Shown piece after piece: positions 1 through 6,722 of a stretch of DNA of 9,062 bases. A model generated the notes under the pieces. It searched no databases. It was not told the origin of the DNA and saw only the letters and a program-made list of their open reading frames with translations. Both the position numbers and the translations under genes were made by a program. This DNA comes from Stercoripulliclostridium_A sp963642145 (GTDB taxonomy: Bacteria; Bacillota; Clostridia; Christensenellales; DTU072): contig CAVIFU010000052.1 of NCBI GenBank assembly GCA_963642145.1, positions 1 to 9,062 on the forward strand. The letters run 5' to 3'. The stretch's first letter is position 1. Each line of letters starts with the position of its first letter.

Positions 1-61
1 CGTGTATATCACCGTCGCCGTAGGCGATGTATATCACCGCAACCGCGAGGTTGCGTATATC
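1..61 (+). repeat. Left hairpin-repeat array (partial, runs off the left edge)
   Basis: Two complete hairpin units and the edges of neighbouring units are visible. The linker GTATATCACC occurs at 4-13 and 29-38, and a shortened form GTATATC ends the array at 55-61. Between linkers are stems TCGCC/GGCGA (15-19 with 23-27, loop GTA) and GCAACC/GGTTGC (39-44 with 49-54, loop GCGA, a GNRA-type tetraloop if transcribed on this strand). Linker-to-linker spacing is 25-26 nt. The stems have unrelated sequences but each is perfectly self-complementary. The array belongs to the same family as the arrays at 8808-8921 and 9011-9062, which lie in the opposite orientation, and the single copy at 6683-6722. 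Confidence 0.85.
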
Positions 62-79
62 TGACGTACGGTAGTCGAC

Positions 80-114
80 GTTTTTGCAAAAGCCGTTAAA
101 AACTTTTTCTTTTT
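80..114 (+). terminator. Possible weak terminator of an upstream gene
   Basis: A short AT-rich inverted repeat, GTTTTT (80-85) with AAAAAC (98-103), is followed at once by TTTTTCTTTTT (104-114). The T-run is typical of intrinsic terminators, but the stem is weak and has almost no G-C pairs. It may simply be AT-rich leader DNA. Confidence 0.25.
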
Positions 115-157
115 ACCTTATTCCTTAGGAGTACTATTGCTGTATGGAGGGTAATAT

Positions 158-172
158 ATGTTTACTTTTTAA
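158..172 (+). other. Possible four-codon leader ORF (MFTF)
   Basis: A near-consensus Shine-Dalgarno GGAGGG (146-151) lies 6 nt before an ATG at 158 that opens a four-codon frame ending in TAA at 170-172. An overlapping 15-codon frame starts at the ATG at 144, with AGGAG at 127-131 but a long spacing. Neither is recognisable, and no promoter is evident just upstream. Both may be chance. They are listed because the ribosome site is as good as that of the real genes here. Confidence 0.15.
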
Positions 173-196
173 TGGCGTAAATCACCCGTAAATACG

Positions 197-218
197 GCGC
201 GTACGTACGCACGCGCGC
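197..218. other. 22-nt alternating purine-pyrimidine tract (Z-DNA candidate)
   Basis: Every base from 197 to 218 alternates purine and pyrimidine, mostly as GC and AC/GT steps, with a perfect 12-bp palindrome GCGTACGTACGC at 199-210. Such tracts are classic candidates for flipping to Z-DNA under negative supercoiling. This one ends about 32 nt upstream of the predicted gyrB -35 box, in front of the genes that set supercoiling. That functional link is inference. Confidence 0.6.
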
Positions 219-228
219 TAAGTTTATA

Positions 229-254
229 TATAGTAATTTAGTAAATATACTATA
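229..254. promoter_or_regulatory. Inverted repeat overlapping the gyrB -35 region
   Basis: TATAGTA (229-235) pairs with TACTATA (248-254), a 7-bp dyad with a 12-nt spacer that itself contains ATTTAGTAAAT. The right arm overlaps the proposed -35 hexamer at 251-256, a common geometry for a repressor operator. The region is very AT-rich, so a chance dyad is possible, and no cognate regulator is in the window. Confidence 0.3.
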
Positions 255-279
255 CATAAATAATATTGTGTGCTATAAT
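251..279 (+). promoter_or_regulatory. Predicted gyrB promoter (sigma-A type, extended -10)
   Basis: A perfect -10 TATAAT at 274-279 is preceded by TG at 271-272 (extended -10 motif TGNTATAAT). With the standard 17-nt spacer the -35 would be TATACA at 251-256, which matches four of six consensus bases. Transcription would start near 285-288, giving a leader of about 25 nt that includes the ribosome site AGGAG (300-304). The strong -10 and imperfect -35 suggest a promoter sensitive to DNA melting and hence to supercoiling, but only the sequence match is seen here. Confidence 0.75.
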
Positions 280-311
280 GTATACGCAAAACTTTTTATA
301 GGAGTCGAACA

Positions 312-2219
312 ATGGCTGAAAAAATCAATCACAGCTACGGCGAAGCGGACATTCAGGTTCTCGAAGGGCTTGAACCCGTTCGCAAAAGACCGGGCATGTA
401 CATCGGCACCACGGACATAAAGGGACTGCATCACCTTGTCACCGAGGTTGTCGATAATTCCATCGACGAAGCTCTCGCCGGCTATTGCACCCACATAGAG
501 GTAACCATACTCAATAACGGCGCGGTTCGCGTCAGAGATAACGGAAGAGGTATCCCTACGGGAATTATACCTAAGGAAGGCAAATCGGCGGTAGAGGTCG
601 TTTTAACCAAGCTACACGCGGGCGGTAAGTTCGGCAGCGGCGGTTACAAAATAAGCGGCGGTCTGCACGGCGTGGGCGTATCCTGCGTTAACGCGCTTTC
701 CGAGTGGCTCGAAGTGGTGGTCTACCAGAACGGACATATCTATAAGCAGGTATTCAACCGCGGTATCCCCCAACGCGCTTTGCAGATTATCGGCGATACG
801 GACGAAACGGGTACCGAAGTGACGTTCTTCCCGGATGACGAGATATTCGACAGCATCATCTTCCAATACGACATCATGCGCGTAAGGTTGCGTGAGCTTG
901 CCTACCTCAACAAGGGGCTCAAAATCACCCTCGAGGACCAACGCGAAGGGCAGGAGCGCAAAGAGCTTTTCTGCTACGAAGGCGGTATCAAGCACTTTGT
1001 GGAGCAACTCAACGCCGGGAGGGAAACGGTTTTCCCGGAGACTTTCTACATAGAGGAAACCGTACAAGACGACATCGTCGAAATAGCCATGCAATACAAC
1101 ACCGGCTATGACGAGAAGATATTTGCTTTTGCAAACAACATCAATACCGAAGAAGGCGGTATGCACGTAGACGGCTTCAAAGCCGCTCTGACAAAGGTTA
1201 TCAACGACTACGGTCAAGCCAACAAAATCCTCAAAGAAACCGAAAAACTCAGCGGTGACGACGTCAGAGAGGGTTTGGTGTGCGTGCTTTCGGTCAAGCT
1301 TCCCGAACCTCAGTTCGAAGGGCAGACCAAGACCAAGCTCGGCAACGCGGAGATGCGTGCCGTTGTAAGCAAAATCGTACAAGCCAAGCTCGGCGAGTAT
1401 TTCGAGGAGAATCCCAAGATAGCCAAGGAGCTGATAAATAAGTCGCTGACAGCCCAAAGAGCGCGTGAGGCGGCGCGTAAGGCGCGCGAGAGCTTCCGCA
1501 AGGGCGTAATGGACGGAATGAGTCTCCCCGGCAAACTCTCCGACTGTTCGGATACCAACCCCGAGAACTGCGAAATATTCCTCGTAGAGGGCGATTCCGC
1601 AGGCGGTACCGCGTGTAACGGAAGGGATCGTCAAATCCAAGCGATACTTCCTCTGCGCGGTAAAATTTTGAACGTTGAGAAAGCAAGACTCCACCGCGTC
1701 CTCGACAATGAAGAAATCAAAGCCATGATCAAAGCTTTCGGTTGCGGATACAAGGAGGACTTCGATATAACCAAACGTCGTTACGACCGCATTATCTGCA
1801 TGACGGATGCCGATGTCGACGGCAGTCACATCAGAATATTGCTTTTGACTTTCTTCTACCGCTTCATGCGTCCGCTTGTAGAGCAAGGGCACGTATACAT
1901 CGCGCTTCCTCCGCTGTACAAAGTGACTAAGGGCAAGGAAGAGAAGTATTTGTATTCCGACGTCGAGCTCAAAGAGTATCAGGAGAATCTCGGCGGAGCC
2001 AAGTACGATTTGCAACGCTACAAAGGTCTCGGCGAAATGAACGCCGTGCAACTCTACGAAACGACTATGGATCCCGAAACGCGTACCCTCTTGCAGGTTA
2101 CCGTGGACGACGCCGAAGCTGCCGATAGTATATTCAGTTTGCTCATGGGCGAGGAACCCGAGCTCCGCAGAGCGTTCATAGAACAAAACGCCAAATTGGT
2201 AAAGGAGTTAGACGTATAA
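312..2219 (+). CDS. gyrB: DNA gyrase subunit B
   Basis: ATPase subunit of DNA gyrase, which with GyrA forms the A2B2 enzyme that introduces negative supercoils using ATP. At 635 residues it has the usual Gram-positive length and lacks the insertion of proteobacterial GyrB. The GHKL ATPase comes first: EVVDNS with catalytic Glu45 and Asn49, DNGRGIP (Asp76-Gly80) and the lid SGGLHGVG (115-122). The transducer carries QTK (Gln338, Lys340), which contacts the ATP gamma-phosphate. The TOPRIM domain follows, with EGDSAGG (Glu426) and the acidic DADVD (Asp499, Asp501, Asp503). The C-terminus has the QRYKGLGEMN motif. LPGKLSDCS favours GyrB over ParE. Inside EGDSAGG-TACNGRDR the usual SAKQGRDR is changed. 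AGGAG lies 7 nt before the ATG. The gene is first in a tight run with gyrA, 1 nt downstream. Confidence 0.98.
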   Translation: MAEKINHSYGEADIQVLEGLEPVRKRPGMYIGTTDIKGLHHLVTEVVDNSIDEALAGYCTHIEVTILNNGAVRVRDNGRGIPTGIIPKEGKSAVEVVLTKLHAGGKFGSGGYKISGGLHGVGVSCVNALSEWLEVVVYQNGHIYKQVFNRGIPQRALQIIGDTDETGTEVTFFPDDEIFDSIIFQYDIMRVRLRELAYLNKGLKITLEDQREGQERKELFCYEGGIKHFVEQLNAGRETVFPETFYIEETVQDDIVEIAMQYNTGYDEKIFAFANNINTEEGGMHVDGFKAALTKVINDYGQANKILKETEKLSGDDVREGLVCVLSVKLPEPQFEGQTKTKLGNAEMRAVVSKIVQAKLGEYFEENPKIAKELINKSLTAQRAREAARKARESFRKGVMDGMSLPGKLSDCSDTNPENCEIFLVEGDSAGGTACNGRDRQIQAILPLRGKILNVEKARLHRVLDNEEIKAMIKAFGCGYKEDFDITKRRYDRIICMTDADVDGSHIRILLLTFFYRFMRPLVEQGHVYIALPPLYKVTKGKEEKYLYSDVELKEYQENLGGAKYDLQRYKGLGEMNAVQLYETTMDPETRTLLQVTVDDAEAADSIFSLLMGEEPELRRAFIEQNAKLVKELDV

Positions 2220-2220
2220 T

Positions 2221-4821
2221 ATGGCAAGCAAATCCAGACTCGATATACAAAAAATCAAAGAGATACTTTCCAAGACCAAGATAATTCAAGCGCCCTTGGT
2301 CGAGGAGATGAGCAAGTCCTTTATCGCCTACGCAATGGCTGTAAACGTCAGCCGTGCGATACCGGACGTAAGGGACGGCTTAAAGCCCGTACATCGCCGT
2401 ATTTTGTTTGCGATGAACGACATGGGTAATACCTACGACAAACCGCATAAGAAGTGCGCTCGTATCGTCGGTGAAGTCCTCGGTAAATACCATCCGCACG
2501 GCGATTCGTCCGTATATGAAGCGTTGGTAAGGCTTGCGCAAGACTTTTCCATCAACTATCCTCTCGTAGACGGGCACGGCAACTTCGGCTCGGTAGACGG
2601 GCACCCTGCCGCGGCTCAGAGGTATACGGAAGCAAGGCTCAGCAAGATAGCCGGCGAACTCATACGCGACATAGACAAAGATACGGTAGACTTCTACCCG
2701 AACTTCGACGATACCCTCATGCAACCGACCGTACTCCCGGCAAGGTTCCCGAACCTGCTCGTCAACGGCGCGGAAGGCATTGCCGTAGGTATGGCGACAA
2801 GCATACCGCCTCACAACCTCGGCGAGGTAATCGACGGCACCATCGCTCTTATAGACAATCCCGACATAACCGTGGACGAACTCATAGAGTACATCCCGGC
2901 TCCCGACTTCCCGACGGGCGCGTTGGTACTCGGCAGAGCCGCCATCAAGCAGGCGTACCGTACCGGTAAAGGCGGCGTGGTTATTCGTTCGCGTTGCAAC
3001 GTGGAGGAAATCAACGGCAAGAATTGCATTATCGTTACCGAGATTCCTTACCAAGTAAACAAAGCCGTGCTGATTAAGAGTATCGCCGACCAAGTCAAAG
3101 ACAAAAAGATAGACGGTATCTCGGACGTAAGGGAAGAATCCGACCGTTTCGGCATGCGCATAGTCATCGTGCTCAAACGTGACGCCAGCCCCCAAGTCGT
3201 ACTCAACACGCTCTACAAGCAAACCAACTTGCAAGTAAGCACCGGCATAACCTTCCTTGCCTTAGACGACGGCACTCCCAAGGTCATGAACCTCAAAGAG
3301 CTGCTTGCCGCCTACGTCAAACACCAAGTGAACGTCATCGTCAGACGCACGACTTACCTTCTTAACAAGGCAAACGAGCGCGATCACATCCTACGCGGCT
3401 TGGTCATCGCGCTTGCCAATATAGACGAAGTAATAGCCGTTATACGCTCTTCTAAGGACACTCCGACGGCAAGAGATTCGTTGATGAGTAGGTTCGAACT
3501 CAGCGAGAAGCAAGCGAACGCTATTTTGGACATGAAACTTGCGCGTTTGAACGCTCTCGAAGTGGAGAAAATCAAGGAAGAACTCGACGCCATCGAAATA
3601 AGCATCAACGACTACAAAGATATACTCGCGCGCCCCGAGAGAGTCAACGAGATTATCAAAACCGAACTTACCGAAGTCAAGAACAAATACAATCAACCGC
3701 GCCGTTCCGAGCTCAGCTACGACATAGGCGAAATAGATATTGCCGACCTCATTCCCAAAGAGGACGTCGTCATTACCGCGACTTACAGCGGATACGTCAA
3801 GAGGCTCGGAGTGAACGAGTACAAGGCGCAAAACCGTGGCGGAGTGGGCATTACCGCGCACAAGGCTAAGGAAGAGGATTTCGTATCCAAGATGTTCGTT
3901 TGCCATAGCCACGACGACTTGTTGTTCTTCTCCAACTCCGGCAAGGTGTATTGCCTGAAAGCCTATGAGATTCCGGAAGCGCAAAGGAACGCCAAAGGCA
4001 GAGCCATGGTCAACCTCTTACCGCTTGCCGGCGATGAGAAGATAACCGCGTTTATGCCCGTCAAGGACTACTCCGAAGGCTATCTGATGATGGCAACGCG
4101 CAACGGACTCATCAAAAAGACCGAACTCAAAGAATTCGAGCGCATTCGCGCCAACGGCAAGATTGCCATTACCCTCGCCGAAGGCGACCAAATGTTGGCA
4201 GCCGAGCTTACCGACGGCAACGCCGAGATTTTGCTTGCAGGCTCCTCCGGCAAGTGCATAAGGTTCTCCGAAGCCGACGTTCGCAAGACCGGCAGAGGCT
4301 CCATGGGCGTCAAGAGCATATCTTTGGACGAAGGCGAAACCGTCGTCGATATGTGCGTAATCCGCAACCCCGAAGGCGAAGTCATAACCGTAACCGAGAA
4401 GGGCTACGGCAAGCGTACCGCGGTAGAAGAATACCGCTTGCAAGGCAGAGCCGGCAAGGGTATCAAGGCGGGGAACTTCAACGAAACGACCGGAAACGTC
4501 GTTTGCATGAAGCTCGTCAACCCGGACGAGAAGCAAGACGTGATAATCATTGCCGATACCGGATTGATGATAAGGCTGAGAGTCGAAGACATATCCAAGA
4601 TAGGCAGAGCCACCAAGGGCGTCATACTCATGAGGCTCAAAGACGACGCCAAGGTCGTATCCGTCGCGCTCACTCCGAGAGACGACGAAGAAGAAGAGAA
4701 CAGCGAATCGACCGACGCAAATAACCAAGTAACGGATACCCAATCCGCAGAAGAGGTAGCCCAAAACGCCGAATCCTCCACGGAAGCAGAGCACACCGCA
4801 GACGACACGGAGAACGACTAA
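2221..4821 (+). CDS. gyrA: DNA gyrase subunit A
   Basis: DNA-cleaving and DNA-wrapping subunit of gyrase. The 866-residue protein has a roughly 20-residue N-terminal extension before the conserved breakage-reunion domain (PDVRDGLKPVHRR, 48-60). Catalytic Tyr135 lies in AAQRYTEARL, preceded by Arg134. The quinolone-resistance region GDSSVYE (94-100) keeps Ser96 and Glu100, the forms expected for a sensitive enzyme in Gram-positives. The C-terminal beta-pinwheel shows repeated blade motifs (for example KTGRGSMGV and LQGRAGKGI). The GyrA box at 537-543 reads QNRGGVG rather than Q(R/K)RGG(R/K)G. Residues 821-866 form a very acidic, low-complexity tail. The start is 1 nt after the gyrB stop, and AGGAG (2203-2207) is 13 nt away, so translation is probably coupled to gyrB. 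Confidence 0.98.
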   Translation: MASKSRLDIQKIKEILSKTKIIQAPLVEEMSKSFIAYAMAVNVSRAIPDVRDGLKPVHRRILFAMNDMGNTYDKPHKKCARIVGEVLGKYHPHGDSSVYEALVRLAQDFSINYPLVDGHGNFGSVDGHPAAAQRYTEARLSKIAGELIRDIDKDTVDFYPNFDDTLMQPTVLPARFPNLLVNGAEGIAVGMATSIPPHNLGEVIDGTIALIDNPDITVDELIEYIPAPDFPTGALVLGRAAIKQAYRTGKGGVVIRSRCNVEEINGKNCIIVTEIPYQVNKAVLIKSIADQVKDKKIDGISDVREESDRFGMRIVIVLKRDASPQVVLNTLYKQTNLQVSTGITFLALDDGTPKVMNLKELLAAYVKHQVNVIVRRTTYLLNKANERDHILRGLVIALANIDEVIAVIRSSKDTPTARDSLMSRFELSEKQANAILDMKLARLNALEVEKIKEELDAIEISINDYKDILARPERVNEIIKTELTEVKNKYNQPRRSELSYDIGEIDIADLIPKEDVVITATYSGYVKRLGVNEYKAQNRGGVGITAHKAKEEDFVSKMFVCHSHDDLLFFSNSGKVYCLKAYEIPEAQRNAKGRAMVNLLPLAGDEKITAFMPVKDYSEGYLMMATRNGLIKKTELKEFERIRANGKIAITLAEGDQMLAAELTDGNAEILLAGSSGKCIRFSEADVRKTGRGSMGVKSISLDEGETVVDMCVIRNPEGEVITVTEKGYGKRTAVEEYRLQGRAGKGIKAGNFNETTGNVVCMKLVNPDEKQDVIIIADTGLMIRLRVEDISKIGRATKGVILMRLKDDAKVVSVALTPRDDEEEENSESTDANNQVTDTQSAEEVAQNAESSTEAEHTADDTEND

Positions 4822-4824
4822 ACA

Positions 4825-5643
4825 ATGTTTATAACCATTAACGGACAGCTCGGCAGCGGCAAGAGCGAGGTCTGCCGTATCCTTAGAGAAGAATACGGCT
4901 TCGAGCTCTTCCATACCGGTAGGATACAACGCGAGTACGCGGCGGAGCTCGGCATAAGCACATTGGAGCTTAACGAGCTTTGCAAGACGGACTACAAGTA
5001 CGATAGGATAATCGACGGCAGACTCAAAGAGTATTCCGAGGCTATGCGCGGTAAGAACGTAGTGTTCGACTCGCGCATGGCGTGGCACTTTGTGGAAGAC
5101 GCGCTCAAAGTACATCTTTTGGTCAATCCGCGCGTTGCGGCGGAGCGAGTCTACGGCGGCAGAGTCGCCAAGGAAGAAAAATACGCAAGCGTGGAAGAGG
5201 CGATGAACGCCCTTTTGGAGCGCCGCAGGTTGGAAAACGACCGTTACAACGCTCTTTACAACGTCAGGATGTTCGATTATCGCAACTATGACTTGGTGTT
5301 GGACACCTCGGAAACGACGGTTGCGGAAGAAGTAGAGATGATTTTGGACAAGGCGAAGAGGTATTTCGACGGGGACAAAGCGCCCGAGACTTACCTTGCG
5401 CCGTCCGTCCTGAAAGGTACTCGGAAGGCTCTCGAAAGCGGAGTCGGCGGAGTGGGCGTAGTCAAAGCGGACGACGTGTTGTATGTCGCGAGCGGTGCGC
5501 AACTCGTAGAGGAGGCTAAACGTCAAGGCAAGCCTCTCATCGCGGCGACTCTACTGTATGAGGACGAAGAGGTTATACCCGAACTCGGCATAACCGCCGA
5601 GGCATACGTGGCAAAATACGCAATAGTAAAAAACGGGAGGTAG
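4825..5643 (+). CDS. Archaeal-type cytidylate-kinase-like P-loop protein with C-terminal extension
   Basis: Probable nucleoside monophosphate kinase, perhaps acting on CMP/dCMP; substrate inferred. Residues 1-180 follow the archaeal CMP kinase pattern throughout: Walker A GQLGSGKS (7-14), HTGRIQREYAAELGIS (30-45) like the family's SAGEIFRE segment, NVVFDSR (78-84) like NVVLESR, and the Arg-rich lid leading into LENDRYNALY and YDLVLDTS (155-162), matching SExRRYxxxYG and YDLVINTS. Residues 185-272 are extra compared with the roughly 180-residue family. They include a strand-helix stretch (VGVVKADDVLYVASG, then AKRQGKPLIAATLL) faintly like a ParB/sulfiredoxin-type fold without its usual G-x-H-R signature. 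The start is 3 nt after gyrA, with GGAG 12 nt upstream, so translation is likely coupled. It could be a kinase paralogue with altered substrate. Confidence 0.8.
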   Translation: MFITINGQLGSGKSEVCRILREEYGFELFHTGRIQREYAAELGISTLELNELCKTDYKYDRIIDGRLKEYSEAMRGKNVVFDSRMAWHFVEDALKVHLLVNPRVAAERVYGGRVAKEEKYASVEEAMNALLERRRLENDRYNALYNVRMFDYRNYDLVLDTSETTVAEEVEMILDKAKRYFDGDKAPETYLAPSVLKGTRKALESGVGGVGVVKADDVLYVASGAQLVEEAKRQGKPLIAATLLYEDEEVIPELGITAEAYVAKYAIVKNGR

Positions 5644-5647
5644 CAAA

Positions 5648-6583
5648 ATGAGTAGTTTCAAAGATTTACGCATAGTAGACAACTTTTATCAGACGTCGGC
5701 GTTTTTCCCGATGCCCACGGTACTGATATCGACTTTGGCAGAAGACGGCTCGACAAGCATAGGCAGTTATTCCCTGTGTTTTCCGTACTACATTGCGGGT
5801 AAGGCAAGGTACGCGATGTTGCTCGAATGCCGCAATTCTTCCAACACGGCGCAAAACATTTTGCGCACGGGCAAGTGCGCCTTGAACTTCATCGAGGATA
5901 AGCGCGCTTACTTCAAAGAAGCCGTTCGTTTGGGATTCCCGGGCGAAACGTCCAAAGAAAAAATGAAAGATTGCAAGTTTACTTTGGAAAAGGGGCTTGC
6001 TTCCGAAGATGACGGCGCGAGACCGCTTGTCGTACAAGAGGCATATCAAGTGTTCGAGTGTACCTGGGACGACGCTTTGGAGAACGCTTACACGGACAAA
6101 GAGCGTATCGGACAGCTCGAAGGCGTCGAACCGCCGTACCACGATTTCAACGGCATTACGAGTAAATTCGGTTGCCATTTCATACTCAAAATCGACAAGA
6201 TTTTGATGAAAGAGAAGTACTACAACACCATAATCAACGGCGTTAAGGCAGGCGGATTCCCGCGCGTGCCGGTCGATTACGGTTACCGTGACAGCACCAA
6301 TTTCTGGTATACGCGCTTCAATTCGAGACCTATTGCCGAGAAGATTCCCGCCGGCAAGGAAGCGGACATCAACAGCGTCAAGTACGCCGCCAACCGCGCC
6401 GATTCCGACGTCAAGTTCAGCGATGACGCTTGCGCCACTCTCGTCAAGGTTCCGCGCGTCTTCCTCAAAGTCGTATTGCAAGGTTGCGTAGACTGGGCAA
6501 AGGAGAACGGCGTTACTCTCATCACCGCCAAAGAGATGAAGATTATCAATGACAAACGCACCAAAGAGAAGAAGCGGGGGTAA
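5648..6583 (+). CDS. Flavin-reductase-like FMN-binding protein with PCP_red-like C-terminus
   Basis: Residues about 15-85 match the flavin reductase/flavoredoxin split-barrel pattern: PMPTVLISTLAEDGSTSIGSYS (21-42) and the SSNTAQNILRTGKCALNFI segment (64-82), corresponding to SHTAENIRETGEFVVN in the family. Such proteins bind FMN and usually reduce or exchange flavin with NAD(P)H or an electron-transfer partner. At 311 residues it is far longer than a simple flavoredoxin (about 190). Residues 255-302 (VKFSDDACATLVKVP...WAKENGVTLITAKEM) resemble the small PCP_red helical domain known from the C-terminus of light-independent protochlorophyllide reductase subunit B. The stretch between them is unrecognised. 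No signal peptide or membrane helix is seen, so it should be cytoplasmic. A strong GGGAGG sits 7 nt before the ATG, and the gap to the previous gene is 4 nt. Exact reaction unknown. Confidence 0.8.
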   Translation: MSSFKDLRIVDNFYQTSAFFPMPTVLISTLAEDGSTSIGSYSLCFPYYIAGKARYAMLLECRNSSNTAQNILRTGKCALNFIEDKRAYFKEAVRLGFPGETSKEKMKDCKFTLEKGLASEDDGARPLVVQEAYQVFECTWDDALENAYTDKERIGQLEGVEPPYHDFNGITSKFGCHFILKIDKILMKEKYYNTIINGVKAGGFPRVPVDYGYRDSTNFWYTRFNSRPIAEKIPAGKEADINSVKYAANRADSDVKFSDDACATLVKVPRVFLKVVLQGCVDWAKENGVTLITAKEMKIINDKRTKEKKRG

Positions 6584-6646
6584 GGGCTTAGATTTTTCGA
6601 TACGGTTTATGTGGAGCCGCGAACGGGGAAAATTATGAGAAGAGGG

Positions 6647-6675
6647 GTTTGGGGGACAAGAGCTGTCCCCCAAAC
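6647..6675 (+). terminator. Perfect 12-bp GC-rich hairpin after the gyrase gene cluster
   Basis: GTTTGGGGGACA (6647-6658) pairs perfectly with TGTCCCCCAAAC (6664-6675) around the loop AGAGC. It lies 64 nt after the last gene of the first unit and about 100 nt before the next gene, where a terminator is expected. It is followed by ATATTATAAATTAT rather than a T-run, so it is not a canonical intrinsic terminator. It may instead protect the mRNA 3' end or be another interspersed palindrome. The hairpin is certain; its role is not. Confidence 0.5.
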
Positions 6676-6682
6676 ATATTAT

Positions 6683-6722
6683 AAATTATCCTTTACCTCG
6701 TCACGAAGTGACGCGCATATCG
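6683..6722 (+). repeat. Solo copy of the hairpin repeat with its conserved flank
   Basis: The flank AAATTATCCTTTACC (6683-6697) is identical to the reverse complement of 8907-8921. It is followed, as there, by a 6-bp hairpin, here CGTCAC/GTGACG (6699-6704 with 6708-6713, loop GAA), and by CGCATATCG (6714-6722), a shortened form of the linker TGCATATCACCG. CATATTCACCG at 6733-6743 looks like a second linker with one inserted base, so a second, decayed unit may lie between. Orientation matches the left array and is opposite to the two right-hand arrays. Confidence 0.75.

Noticed and set aside
1..311. Replication origin near gyrB
   Set aside because: gyrB-gyrA is often close to oriC in Firmicutes, but no TTATNCACA-type DnaA box cluster, dnaA, dnaN or recF is visible here.
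612..2186. Long minus-strand open frame opposite gyrB
   Set aside because: Its translation shows no domain pattern, and it lies wholly antisense to an unmistakable gyrB. Codon structure of gyrB leaves this frame open by chance.
4018..5526. Long minus-strand open frame spanning the end of gyrA and the kinase-like gene
   Set aside because: Antisense to two well-supported genes, crosses their junction, and has no recognisable motif or ribosome site.
5666..6673. Minus-strand open frame opposite the flavin-reductase-like gene
   Set aside because: The plus strand carries a clear family match and strong ribosome site; this frame has neither.
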